Positions 1-6,376 of a DNA stretch of 9,720 bases are shown in pieces (the first letter of the stretch is position 1; every line of letters starts with the position of its first letter). The DNA comes from an uncultured Eubacteriales bacterium (GTDB taxonomy: Bacteria > Bacillota > Clostridia > Oscillospirales > Oscillospiraceae): positions 1 through 9,720 of the forward strand of contig URVR01000058.1 in the NCBI GenBank assembly GCA_900551355.1, in the 5' to 3' direction. The translations under genes and the position numbers were made by a program. Under the pieces are notes generated by a model. That model was not told where the DNA came from, did no database searches, and was given only the letters and a program-made list of their open reading frames with translations.

Positions 1-45
1 ACACTTATGCGATCGTCGGCAGCGTCAGATGTGTATAAGAGACAG
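1..45 (+). other. Illumina Nextera (Tn5) adapter, synthetic
   Basis: This is not genomic DNA. Bases 1-4 are the end of the P5 primer, 5-12 (TTATGCGA) match the Nextera i5 index that I recall as S522, 13-26 are the read-1 primer segment, and 27-45 are the 19-bp Tn5 mosaic end (AGATGTGTATAAGAGACAG). Native sequence starts at base 46. Any protein predicted across this junction carries artefactual residues: the permease frame gains a false LSLIHI tail, and plus-strand frames begin with a false MRSSAASDVYKRQ. Confidence 0.99.
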
Positions 46-873
46 GTACAGCAGCCAGCCCAGCGCCAGTATGACCAGCCCCGCCGCAGCGTAGACAGCC
101 AGCACGGTGACAGCGCCATCCGGCAGGGCGCGGAGATAGACCTCCCGGCCGTCCCGGGTCACCCAGTCGCCCTGATAGCTGCACACCGCGTCCGACAGTG
201 TGACGATGGGCGTCAGCCACTCCACAAAGCCGGGGTAGGTGGTGCTTCCAAAGCCGAAGTAGAACAGCCGCTGCAGATACTGCACCACCATGCACAGCAG
301 GACGGCGATGAAGTTCACCGCGCCGTACAGCACCGGGATGGCCAGCAGCCAGCCGGTGGCCATGGCGCACAGGGTGCCCAGCGCCAGGAAGAACAGCTCC
401 AGCAGCTCCGTTACCAGCAGCCACAGACCTGCCGCCGCCCAGTCCGGCCCGCCGCAGGGCAGCTGCGCCAGCACGGACAGCAGGAAGATCAGCACATTGC
501 CGCCGGTCAGCAGGCCGAAGCCCGCTGCGAAGTGGGAGATATACTGGGTGGTGCGCTTCACCGGCAGGGCATGCATCAGCCCCACGGACCGGGGCGCCAT
601 CAGGTAGGCGTACACCGCCATGGGTATTACGATGCCGCTGAGCACCGCCAGCACCATGGAGCCGGTCATGGCGCTGTAATAGATGTTATGCAGCTCCGCC
701 GCCAGCAGCTCCGGACGGTCCGGCCAGTTGTGCACATAGTCAAAGCCCGTCTGCAGCAGGGGAATGGGCAGCACCATCAGCCACACCAGCACATACAGGA
801 ACCCGGCGGGCCAGTAGTGGCGCAGATCGCTGCGCAGCAGCGTCCCGTTAAAGAAGGATGTCTTTCGCGGCAT
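46..873 (-). CDS. ABC-2-type transporter permease, 3' end cut by contig edge
   Basis: Membrane subunit of an ABC transporter, expected to pair with the ATPase encoded just upstream. The 276 native residues are strongly hydrophobic, with about six candidate membrane segments near residues 22-41, 68-92, 115-137, 145-170, 172-197 and 256-276, and an Ala-Pro/His-Ala-Leu-Pro-rich cytoplasmic loop around 93-106 (MAPRSVGLMHALPVKR). That loop is typical of ABC-2 permeases associated with YtrA-type regulators. I chose the ATG at 873 because a GGGAGG ribosome site lies 8 nt upstream; a GTG at 882 is in frame but too close to that site. The gene overlaps the end of the ATPase gene by 26 nt, which implies translational coupling. 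The true C-terminus is missing: the reading frame continues into adapter sequence. The substrate is unknown; related Ytr systems respond to cell-envelope stress in Bacillus, but nothing here shows that. Confidence 0.85.
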
Positions 874-1747
874 ATTCCACACCTCCCAACTCGTAGATAA
901 AGATCTCCTCCAGCGTCAGCGGAATGGATTCCAGCAGCACCGGCTCAGTGATCTGCATCCGGCGCAGGATATCCTCGCTGCTGCCCCGGACGATATAGGT
1001 GTACACCCGGCCCACATGGCTGCGGTGCAGGATGTTCAGCTCCGCCGGCAGCACCGGCTCCGTCACACCCTGATAGGCCACCTGCAGCTTCACCGTGTTG
1101 TCCTGCAGGTCGGACAGGCTCCGCTCCAGCAGCACCCGGCCCTTGTTGAGGATGCCCACATGGTCGCACACATCCTCCAGCTCCCGCAGGTTATGGCTGG
1201 ACACCAGCACCGTGGTGCCCCGCTCGGCCACATCGACCAGCAGCAGCGACCATACCTGCCGCCGCATCACCGGGTCCAGTCCGTCCACCGGCTCATCCAG
1301 GATGAGATACTCAGGCATACAGCACACCGTCAGCCAGAAGGCCGCCTGCTTCTGCATACCCTTGGACATCCGGCGCAGCATCATCTTCTCGTTCAGCGGA
1401 AACACCTGCTTCAGCTTTTCGTACCGCTCCCAGCTGAAGGCGGGGTACAGTCCGGCAAAGAAATGAGCCATCTCCCGGATGTTGGCCTGGGGGAAGTAGT
1501 ACCAGTCGTCGCCGATCACCGTCATCCGCCGCTTCACAGCGGGATCCTCGTAGACCGGCTGGCCGTCCAGCAGCACCTCGCCGCTGTCCTGCCGGTAGAT
1601 ACCCGCCAGATGGCGGATGATGGTGGACTTGCCCGCGCCGTTGGGGCCTACCAGCCCGTAGACCGCGCCCTTGGGCACCGTCATGGTCAGACCGTCCAGC
1701 GCCCGGAAGCCGTCAAAGGTCTTGACTACGTTTTTCGCTTCAAGCAT
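848..1747 (-). CDS. ABC transporter ATP-binding protein (YtrB-like)
   Basis: Cytoplasmic ATPase that powers the adjacent permease. At 299 aa it is normal for ATPases of GntR-linked ABC-2 exporters. Visible motifs are Walker A GPNGAGKS at residues 34-41, Walker B YLILDEP around 147-153 followed by the D-loop GLDP, and the H-loop histidine at 185 (SSHNL). The signature motif is degenerate: MSKGMQKQ at 127-134 stands where LSGGQ is expected, a substitution common in this subfamily. The Q-loop region (residues 78-90, GDDWYYFPQ) is also atypical. The roughly 80 residues after the H-loop form a C-terminal domain of the type seen in ABC-2 exporters. The start ATG is preceded by AAGGAGG about 8 nt upstream. 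It overlaps the gntR stop by 8 nt and the permease start by 26 nt, so the three genes form one operon. Confidence 0.93.
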   Translation of the reverse strand: MLEAKNVVKTFDGFRALDGLTMTVPKGAVYGLVGPNGAGKSTIIRHLAGIYRQDSGEVLLDGQPVYEDPAVKRRMTVIGDDWYYFPQANIREMAHFFAGLYPAFSWERYEKLKQVFPLNEKMMLRRMSKGMQKQAAFWLTVCCMPEYLILDEPVDGLDPVMRRQVWSLLLVDVAERGTTVLVSSHNLRELEDVCDHVGILNKGRVLLERSLSDLQDNTVKLQVAYQGVTEPVLPAELNILHRSHVGRVYTYIVRGSSEDILRRMQITEPVLLESIPLTLEEIFIYELGGVEYAAKDILL

Positions 1748-2105
1748 GGCTCTCTCCTCCTTTCCAAAGCCGCAAAAGGGCCTCCTGTGTATAGCCCAGC
1801 GTTTTCAGTTCCTCCAGCACCGGCGTCAGCTGCTCCGTCAGCTCCCGGATGCGCCGCTGCCGCTCGCCGCCGCCCGAGGCGGCAAAGCTGCCCTTGCCCG
1901 CCACGGAGTAGATGTAGCCCTCCGCCTCCAGCTCGCTGTACGCCCGCTGGATGGTGTTGGGATTGATGGCCAGCTGCGTGGCCAGGCTCCGCACCGACGG
2001 CAGCTTCTCGTCCGGCGGCAGCAGCCCCGTCAGCATCATCCGCCGCAGATCGTCCTTGACCTGCTGGTACAGGGGACGTCCGTCCCGATAATCCAGGGAG
2101 ATCAT
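1740..2105 (-). CDS. GntR-family transcriptional regulator, YtrA subfamily
   Basis: DNA-binding regulator of the ABC operon in which it is the first gene. The 121-residue protein has the N-terminal GntR winged helix-turn-helix (PLYQQVKDDLRRMMLTG at 11-27, recognition region PSVRSLATQLAINPNTIQRAY at about 36-56, wing GYIYSVAGKGSF at 63-74). Only a short helical tail follows (80-121) instead of a ligand-binding domain, which is the hallmark of YtrA-type GntR proteins. I placed the start at the ATG at 2105 because AAGGAG lies 10 nt upstream and the family begins with MISLDYRDG-like sequence. An open frame extends to 2183, but it would translate the promoter and operator region. The stop overlaps the ATPase start (ATGCTTGA). 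Autorepression is likely in this family, and the repeats in the leader are candidate operators. Confidence 0.93.
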   Translation of the reverse strand: MISLDYRDGRPLYQQVKDDLRRMMLTGLLPPDEKLPSVRSLATQLAINPNTIQRAYSELEAEGYIYSVAGKGSFAASGGGERQRRIRELTEQLTPVLEELKTLGYTQEALLRLWKGGESHA

Positions 2106-2123
2106 CCCGCGCTCACTCCTTCC

Positions 2124-2154
2124 CTGCATAATGCGTATCAACTGTATTATGCGT
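2124..2154 (-). promoter_or_regulatory. Candidate GntR/YtrA operator: repeats in the leader of the ABC operon
   Basis: Two 13-mers, CTGCATAATGCGT (2124-2136) and CTGTATTATGCGT (2142-2154), match at 11 of 13 positions and lie 18 bp apart. The same region contains the inverted pair GCATAAT (2126-2132) and ATTATGC (2146-2152). They sit between the proposed -10 (2167-2172) and the gntR start, where a bound repressor would block transcription. Assignment to the adjacent GntR protein is inference from position. Confidence 0.5.
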
Positions 2155-2166
2155 GTTAGTACAGTT

Positions 2167-2196
2167 AACATATCATAGGACACGTCCCTCTGTCAA
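2167..2196 (-). promoter_or_regulatory. Candidate promoter of the gntR-ABC operon
   Basis: On the minus strand, TTGACA (2196-2191, a perfect -35) is followed after 18 bp by TATGTT (2172-2167, 4 of 6 to the -10 consensus). The predicted start of transcription would be about 55 nt upstream of the gntR ATG, leaving the operator-like repeats in the leader. The -35 is strong and the -10 only fair. Confidence 0.5.
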
Positions 2197-2208
2197 GCAT
2201 ATTTTGGC

Positions 2209-2243
2209 AAAAAGGAAGCGCGGCCCTTGCGGGCTGCGCTTCC
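2209..2243 (-). terminator. Intrinsic terminator (minus strand) upstream of the gntR operon
   Basis: A 13-bp stem (arms 2214-2226 and 2231-2243, one G-U pair, loop TTGC/GCAA) is followed directly on the minus strand by five T (2213-2209). It would stop minus-strand transcription from the surface-protein remnant before it reaches the gntR promoter. On the plus strand, a run of T occurs only 7 nt after the stem (2251-2255), so activity in that direction is less likely. Confidence 0.65.
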
Positions 2244-2310
2244 TGCATACTTTTTCCGGTGCGGGGCAAACTGCCCGTATCCCGAATTTTTGCTTATGGA
2301 GGAAATTTTT

Positions 2311-2499
2311 ATGGAAGTCATTGTATTGCAGAAGGCGTGCATCCAGTGCGGCCTGTGTCCCACCATCTGCCCGGAGGTGTTCTCCCTGACCCCCGGCGAG
2401 CCTGCCCAGGCCATCACCGGCCCGGTGCCCGACGACCAGAAGCTGGCCGTGCAGGAGGCGGCAGATTCCTGTCCCGTGGCCGCCATCGAGGTGCGGTAG
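2311..2499 (+). CDS. Small single-cluster [4Fe-4S] ferredoxin
   Basis: A 62-residue soluble electron carrier. The first cluster motif is C10-x2-C13-x2-C16-x3-C20-P, and the only other cysteine is C54, in the sequence DSCPVAAIEV near the C-terminus. This spacing fits monocluster ferredoxins, where C10, C13, C16 and C54 hold one [4Fe-4S] cluster and C20 is a spare cysteine. It does not have the second CxxCxxC of a 2[4Fe-4S] protein. The ATG at 2311 was chosen because GGAGG (2298-2302) lies 8 nt upstream; an in-frame ATG at 2296 overlaps that site and is unlikely. The gene stands alone between two minus-strand units. It could serve the oxidoreductase encoded further right as a general low-potential carrier, but no direct link is visible. 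Confidence 0.9.
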   Translation: MEVIVLQKACIQCGLCPTICPEVFSLTPGEPAQAITGPVPDDQKLAVQEAADSCPVAAIEVR

Positions 2500-2502
2500 G
2501 TC

Positions 2503-2799
2503 TTACTGCAGCACGGTGCCGTCCGCCAGGGTGATGGTGTAGCCGTTGAAGTTGATGGTGCCGTTGTTGGTCAGGCTGGTAATGACGCAGTCGCCGGTCA
2601 GCGTCACGTCCGCGCCGTCGATGCGCAGGGCGTTTTCGTCGTCGCCGGTGGAGGTGTAGGTGGTATCGGTGTAGGTGCCGTTTTCGCTGATGGTGTTGGC
2701 GCTGTCGCCCTGGGTCACCTCACTGCTACCGCCGAAGCCGCCGGAGGGCGCACCGCCCATACCGCCGCCCACGGCGCTGTCCGCAGTGGTCACCTCCAC
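2503..2799 (-). pseudogene. Remnant of a glycine-rich beta-helix surface protein, internally deleted
   Basis: An open frame of 98 codons from a GTG. It starts with a Gly/Met/Ser-rich stretch (residues 11-25), continues with a SANTI...GTYTDTTYTSTGDDENALRIDGADVTL segment at about 33-67, then jumps to TLTGDCVITSLTNNGTINFNGYTITLADGTVLQ and stops. From family knowledge, I recognise the first segment as the N-terminal part and the second as the extreme C-terminus of large secreted proteins of gut Clostridia, normally separated by several hundred residues of beta-helix repeats. There is no signal peptide; the frame stays open only back to a stop at 2854-2856, with no ATG and no ribosome site. The simplest reading is a decayed gene that lost its start and its core by recombination at short similar sequences. 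A functional small protein cannot be excluded. Confidence 0.6.
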
Positions 2800-2848
2800 G
2801 GCAGATGCTGCGCCGCCGCTTTTCTTTTGATGGACACAGCATAGCGCC

Positions 2849-2918
2849 GCCGCCTAAAGGTAGCCTAAAGAAAAAAAGAAACTTTCTTTAGGTTGGCCTT
2901 AGGCGGCATTTTTATAAT
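2849..2918 (+). promoter_or_regulatory. Long hairpin with four GCCTAAAG-type boxes; terminator and/or regulator site
   Basis: Arms 2849-2857/2899-2907 (9 bp) and 2864-2873/2883-2892 (10 bp) form an interrupted stem with a loop at 2874-2882. Five T (2909-2913) follow on the plus strand, so it can act as an intrinsic terminator for plus-strand transcripts such as that of the ferredoxin. The same segment holds GCCTAAAG at 2852-2859 and 2863-2870, and the inverted forms CTTTAGGT (2886-2893) and CCTTAGGC (2897-2904). Each pair has an 11-bp pitch, the geometry of tandem sites for OmpR/PhoB-type regulators. A perfect TATAAT lies at 2913-2918 but lacks a good -35. Binding by the downstream response regulator is inference. 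Confidence 0.55.
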
Positions 2919-2937
2919 CGGTATCACCGGGTGCGGA

Positions 2938-2966
2938 TTGCATTTTCGCCGGTTTTTCCGTATACT
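2938..2966 (+). promoter_or_regulatory. Sigma-A-type promoter of the two-component operon
   Basis: TTGCAT (2938-2943), a 17-bp spacer and TATACT (2961-2966) give good hexamers and ideal spacing. Transcription would start near 2973, about 25 nt before the regulator ATG. The 11-bp-pitch boxes at 2852-2904 lie upstream, in a position open to activation or autoregulation. Confidence 0.65.
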
Positions 2967-2997
2967 GCACCTATATTACAATAACGAGGTGATGACG

Positions 2998-3675
2998 ATG
3001 CGTCTTTTGATCGCGGAGGATGAGCTGGATCTGGCGGAGGCGCTGACGGTCTTTTTCGAGAAGAACCATTTCACGGTGGACGCGGTACACAACGGCTTCG
3101 ACGCCTATGAGTACGCCGTGGCCGGCGGCTACGATGCCCTTATACTGGATATCATGATGCCCAAGCTGGACGGCATCCAGGTGCTGGAGCGCCTGCGGGC
3201 GGAGGGGATCAGCACCCCCGTCATGATGCTGACGGCCAAGGGCCAGAAAAACGACCGCATTACCGGCTTCAACGCCGGTGCCGACGACTATCTGCCCAAG
3301 CCCTTCGACCCCGACGAGCTGCTGAGCCGCGTCCGGGCCATGCTGCGCCGGGGCGAGACGTACCGCCCCACGGTGCTGGCCTACGGCGATCTGACGCTGG
3401 ACCCCGGCTCCGGCCTGCTGACCTGCGGCGATAAGTCCCTGCGCCTCAGCGGCCGGGAATTTCAGGTGCTGGAGCTGTTCATGCGCTCTCCCCGGCAGGT
3501 GTTCTCCGCCGAGCGGATCATGGAGCTGGTCTGGGGCTGGGACAACGAGGCGGAGATCAACGTGGTGTGGGTCAACATCTCCAACCTCCGGAAAAAGCTG
3601 CGGAGCATCGGCTCCCGGGTGTCCCTGCGGGCCAACCGGGGTCTGGGCTACCTGCTGGAGGAGGATGCCGTATGA
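2998..3675 (+). CDS. Two-component response regulator, OmpR/PhoB family
   Basis: A 225-residue transcription factor activated by phosphorylation. The receiver domain (1-115) has the acidic pair E7-D8, the phosphoacceptor D51 (ALILDIMMPKLDG), T79 and K101. The C-terminal winged helix (about 125-225) has the expected LSGREFQVLELFM, ERIMELVWGW and NLRKKL...RGLGYLL elements. The ATG at 2998 is supported by GAGGTGAT (2987-2994), with 8 nt from GAGG to the ATG; an open frame extends upstream to 2893 but would include the promoter. The last codons overlap the sensor kinase start by ATGA, so the pair is translationally coupled. The regulon is not visible; the four-box hairpin upstream is a candidate site of autoregulation. 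Confidence 0.96.
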   Translation: MRLLIAEDELDLAEALTVFFEKNHFTVDAVHNGFDAYEYAVAGGYDALILDIMMPKLDGIQVLERLRAEGISTPVMMLTAKGQKNDRITGFNAGADDYLPKPFDPDELLSRVRAMLRRGETYRPTVLAYGDLTLDPGSGLLTCGDKSLRLSGREFQVLELFMRSPRQVFSAERIMELVWGWDNEAEINVVWVNISNLRKKLRSIGSRVSLRANRGLGYLLEEDAV

Positions 3676-4988
3676 TCCAGCGTCTGCGCAACCGCTTCAT
3701 CCGTATCGCCACGCTGTCCGTGGCGGCGGTGATGCTGCTCCTCACCGTCATCCTCAACGTGGCCAACTACGTCTCCACCGACGCCGACCAGCGGGAGCTG
3801 CTGGCGCTGATCGCCGGGAACCGGGGCACCATCCCCGTGTCCGACACCGCGCCTGCCGACGCCCCGGAGCCGCCGGATATGCCGGAGGGTCAGACGCCTC
3901 CCGACGCCGGACAGGGCACGGATACGCCTCCTGCCGCCCCAGACGCGGCGGAGCCCGGGCGGCGGGACGGCCCCTTCACGGCGGAGACACCGTTTTCCAC
4001 CCGTTACTTCGTTCTGCGCTTTCAGGCCGACGGCACGCTGGTGCAGGTCGACCTGACGAAGATCGCCTCCGTCACGGAGGACGATACCGCCGCCTATCTG
4101 ACCGCCGCGCTGGAAAAGGGCGAGGGCTACGGCTACTGCGGCAATTACCGGTTCTACGTCACCGCTGACGACAGCGGGGAGCGCACCGCCATTTTTCTGG
4201 ACTGCTACCAGTCCCTCCGGGCCGTGCGGACGGTGCTGGTGTGGTCGCTGGCGGCGGACGCCCTGTGTACGCTGCTGGTGCTGCTGCTGGTGGTGCTGCT
4301 GTCCCGCAGGGCCATCGACCCCGTGGTGCGCAGCGCGGAGCAGCAGAAGCAGTTCATTACCGACGCCAGCCACGAGCTGAAAACGCCCATCACCGTCATC
4401 GCCACCAGCCTGAAGGTGCTGGAGATGGAGGTGGGGCGGCAGAAGTGGATCGACAAGGCCCGCGCCCAGACGGAGAAGCTGACGTCACTGGTGAACTCGC
4501 TGGTGACGCTGTCCCGCATGGACGAGGAGACGTCCCCCCTGAAGCGGGAGCCGTTCCCCATCAGCGATGCGGTGCGGGAAACGGCGGAGTCCTTCACGGA
4601 GCTGGCGGCCTCCGGCGGCCACGCCCTTACCGTGGACGTAGCGCCGGATCTCACCTGCTGCGGCGACGAATACGCCGTGCGCCAGCTGGTGTCCATCCTG
4701 CTGGACAACGCGGTGAAGTACGCCGCGCCGGACTCCCCCATCGGCCTGGCGCTGTCCAGAAGCCGCCGGGGCGTGACACTCTCCGTGTCCAACCGCTGCG
4801 AGGACGCCGAACACATCGACACCTCCCGGCTCTTTGACCGGTTCTACCGGGCCGACCCCGCCCGCAGCGGCGGGAACGGCTTCGGCATCGGCCTGTCCAT
4901 CGCCCGCGGCATTGCCGAGGGGCACCGGGGCAGCATCGCAGCCGCCATTGACGGCGACACCATCACCTTCACAGCGGAGCTGCGCTGA
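3672..4988 (+). CDS. Membrane sensor histidine kinase
   Basis: The 438-residue partner of the preceding regulator. Its order is a short cytoplasmic end, a membrane segment at about 13-34, an extracytoplasmic domain at about 35-183, a second membrane segment at about 187-210, a short linker, a HisKA domain with the phosphorylated H234 in DASHELKTP (231-239), and a HATPase domain with N346 in LLDNAVKY, the F-box LFDRFYRAD (387-395) and the G2 box GNGFGIGLSIA (401-411). The G1 box DxGxG is replaced by VSNRCED (372-378), a change common in this kinase group. The sensor region carries a Pro/Asp/Glu-rich, probably disordered stretch at about 57-100 (for example DAPEPPDMPEG), strongly acidic and unusual. 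An acidic outer segment could bind cations or cationic peptides, but that is speculation. The start is the ATG within the ATGA overlap with the regulator gene. Confidence 0.95.
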   Translation: MIQRLRNRFIRIATLSVAAVMLLLTVILNVANYVSTDADQRELLALIAGNRGTIPVSDTAPADAPEPPDMPEGQTPPDAGQGTDTPPAAPDAAEPGRRDGPFTAETPFSTRYFVLRFQADGTLVQVDLTKIASVTEDDTAAYLTAALEKGEGYGYCGNYRFYVTADDSGERTAIFLDCYQSLRAVRTVLVWSLAADALCTLLVLLLVVLLSRRAIDPVVRSAEQQKQFITDASHELKTPITVIATSLKVLEMEVGRQKWIDKARAQTEKLTSLVNSLVTLSRMDEETSPLKREPFPISDAVRETAESFTELAASGGHALTVDVAPDLTCCGDEYAVRQLVSILLDNAVKYAAPDSPIGLALSRSRRGVTLSVSNRCEDAEHIDTSRLFDRFYRADPARSGGNGFGIGLSIARGIAEGHRGSIAAAIDGDTITFTAELR

Positions 4989-5009
4989 CGCGCTCCCGCA
5001 CAGACACGC

Positions 5010-5046
5010 AAAAAGGACGCCGCAGCACCGCTGCGGCGTCCTTTTT
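5010..5046. terminator. Perfect bidirectional intrinsic terminator
   Basis: A 17-nt arm AAAAAGGACGCCGCAGC (5010-5026), an ACC loop, and its exact complement (5030-5046). The A and T runs at the two ends give a T-tract on either strand. It ends the two-component operon from the left and the oxidoreductase operon from the right, fitting the convergent layout. Confidence 0.92.
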
Positions 5047-5063
5047 ATATGCTTTTTCAGAGG

Positions 5064-5609
5064 TCAGCGGGCCTCCCGCCCGATCTGCAGTCCGGCCTCA
5101 AAGGCCTGCCTGTTCAGAGGCAGCAGCGCCGGCTTTTTGCCCAGCTTATGCTCGATGGTGTTCCACACCACGTCCTCCGGCACCACCTGCGTATAGCCCA
5201 CATAGGCGCCCAGCATGATGATGTTCAGCACCTTGGCGTTGCCCATGTCCAGCGCCATCTCCGTCACGGGCACCTTCACCACTCTGATATCCTCGCGGGT
5301 GATCTCGCTTTTCACGATGGAGCTGTTGATGAACAGGGTACCGCCGGGCACCAGCTTATAGAGGAACTTATTGAGACTGGGATCGTTCATGACGATAAGA
5401 TCGTCCATGTGATCCCCCAGGGGCGCGCCGATATCGTCGTCAGAGATGACCACATAGCAGTTGGCGGTGCCGCCCCGCTGCTCCGCGCCGTAGGAGGGGA
5501 AGAACGTCACGTTCTTGTCTGTCGAATCGCAGGTGGCCTCCGCCAGGAACTTGCCCAGCGTCATGACGCCCTGCCCGCCGAAGCCGGCTACCATCAGATT
5601 CCGTTCCAT
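5064..5609 (-). CDS. 2-oxoacid:ferredoxin oxidoreductase, gamma subunit
   Basis: The 181-residue gamma (catalytic-domain) subunit of a four-subunit VOR/KOR-type enzyme. Family motifs are GFGGQGVMTLG at 9-19, which by family knowledge contributes to CoA and interface binding, and SYGAEQRGGTA at 39-49. Length is normal for this subunit. The start ATG at 5609 shares its A with the stop of the TPP subunit gene (TGATG). AAGGAGG lies 7 nt upstream of it, which favours this ATG over the GTG at 5612. It is the last gene of the operon and is followed within 20 nt by the bidirectional terminator. It acts in the cytoplasm with the three other subunits encoded just upstream. Confidence 0.95.
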   Translation of the reverse strand: MERNLMVAGFGGQGVMTLGKFLAEATCDSTDKNVTFFPSYGAEQRGGTANCYVVISDDDIGAPLGDHMDDLIVMNDPSLNKFLYKLVPGGTLFINSSIVKSEITREDIRVVKVPVTEMALDMGNAKVLNIIMLGAYVGYTQVVPEDVVWNTIEHKLGKKPALLPLNRQAFEAGLQIGREAR

Positions 5610-6361
5610 CACACGCCCTCCTTGTCCTTATCCCGAATGACGCCCAGCGGGAACTCCCTGAGCATCTTCTCCTCCAGAAAGTCCAGCGCCTCCAGCGGGT
5701 CAAGGCCCCAGTTGGTGGGACAGCTGGTGACGATCTCCACCATGGAAAAGCCCTTGCCGTCCAGCTGGTTCTGGAAGGCCTTGCGGATAGCCGCCTTGGT
5801 CTTTGCCACGTTGGCGGGGTTGTTGCAGCTGGTGCGCTCCAGATAGTAGGGCGCCGTCAGCTGGTTCAGGATCTCGCACATGTGCATGGGGTAGCCGTGC
5901 TCCTTGGGATCGCGGCCGTTGGGCGCGGTGGTGGCCTTCATGCCCACCAGCGTGGTGGGCGCCATCTGGCCGCCGGTCATGCCGTAAATGCCGTTGTTCA
6001 CGAAGATGACGGAGAAATTCTCGCCCCGGTTGGCGGCGCTCATAGTCTCGGCAAGGCCGATGGACGCCAGATCGCCGTCGCCCTGATAGGTGAACACCAG
6101 CGTGTCGGGATTGCTGCGCTTGGCGCCGGTGGCCACAGCGCAGGCCCGTCCGTGGGCCGCCAGCAGATAGTCGTATGTAAAGTAATCCATGTGCAGGCCG
6201 CAGCAGCCGACACCGATGGCGCAGGCGGTCTTATCCAGCATATCCATCTCCTCCAGCACCTCGCCGATGAGCTTGACGATGGTGGAGTGCATGCAGCCGG
6301 GGCAGAAGCCGGATACCATGTCGGCCTTGATGCCCTTTGTTCTCGCGTAGACTTTTTCCAT
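5609..6361 (-). CDS. 2-oxoacid:ferredoxin oxidoreductase, TPP-binding (beta) subunit
   Basis: The 250-residue catalytic subunit that binds thiamine diphosphate and the proximal [4Fe-4S] cluster. It has FCPGCMHS (C20 and C23), then VGCCG (C53/C54) and SCPTNW (C214), which together supply the expected cluster ligands. The TPP/Mg site is GDGD at 94-97 with VNNGIYGMTGGQ at 121-132. This matches the VOR/KOR beta family and not the larger fused pyruvate enzyme. The ATG at 6361 follows AAAGGAGGTG, which overlaps the stop codon of the alpha gene (15-nt gap). The substrate cannot be read with certainty. The acyl kinase in the operon suggests a branched-chain or short-chain 2-oxoacid (2-oxoisovalerate, 4-methyl-2-oxopentanoate); 2-oxoglutarate is the main alternative. 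Confidence 0.95.
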   Translation of the reverse strand: MEKVYARTKGIKADMVSGFCPGCMHSTIVKLIGEVLEEMDMLDKTACAIGVGCCGLHMDYFTYDYLLAAHGRACAVATGAKRSNPDTLVFTYQGDGDLASIGLAETMSAANRGENFSVIFVNNGIYGMTGGQMAPTTLVGMKATTAPNGRDPKEHGYPMHMCEILNQLTAPYYLERTSCNNPANVAKTKAAIRKAFQNQLDGKGFSMVEIVTSCPTNWGLDPLEALDFLEEKMLREFPLGVIRDKDKEGV

Positions 6362-6376
6362 ATTCCGGCACCTCCT

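Noticed and set aside
7..900. Plus-strand open frame of 297 codons at the left end
   Set aside because: It begins in adapter sequence (MRSSAASDVYKRQ) and is antisense to the permease.
2256..2275. Small hairpin (GGGCA-AAC-TGCCC) before the ferredoxin as a terminator or riboswitch
   Set aside because: The stem is only 5-6 bp, the T-rich stretch is about 9 nt away, and no riboswitch consensus is recognisable.
2227..2310. Promoter for the lone ferredoxin
   Set aside because: I found no -35/-10 pair with acceptable hexamers and spacing. Transcription must start here or upstream, but I cannot place it.
2905..2918. TATAAT at 2913-2918 as the main promoter of the two-component operon
   Set aside because: No acceptable -35 exists at 16-18 bp; the pair at 2938-2966 is better. 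It was kept only as a remark within the hairpin entry.
3648..4373. Minus-strand open frame opposite the sensor kinase
   Set aside because: It is a Gly/Arg/His/Gln-rich shadow of the kinase gene with no motif or ribosome site.
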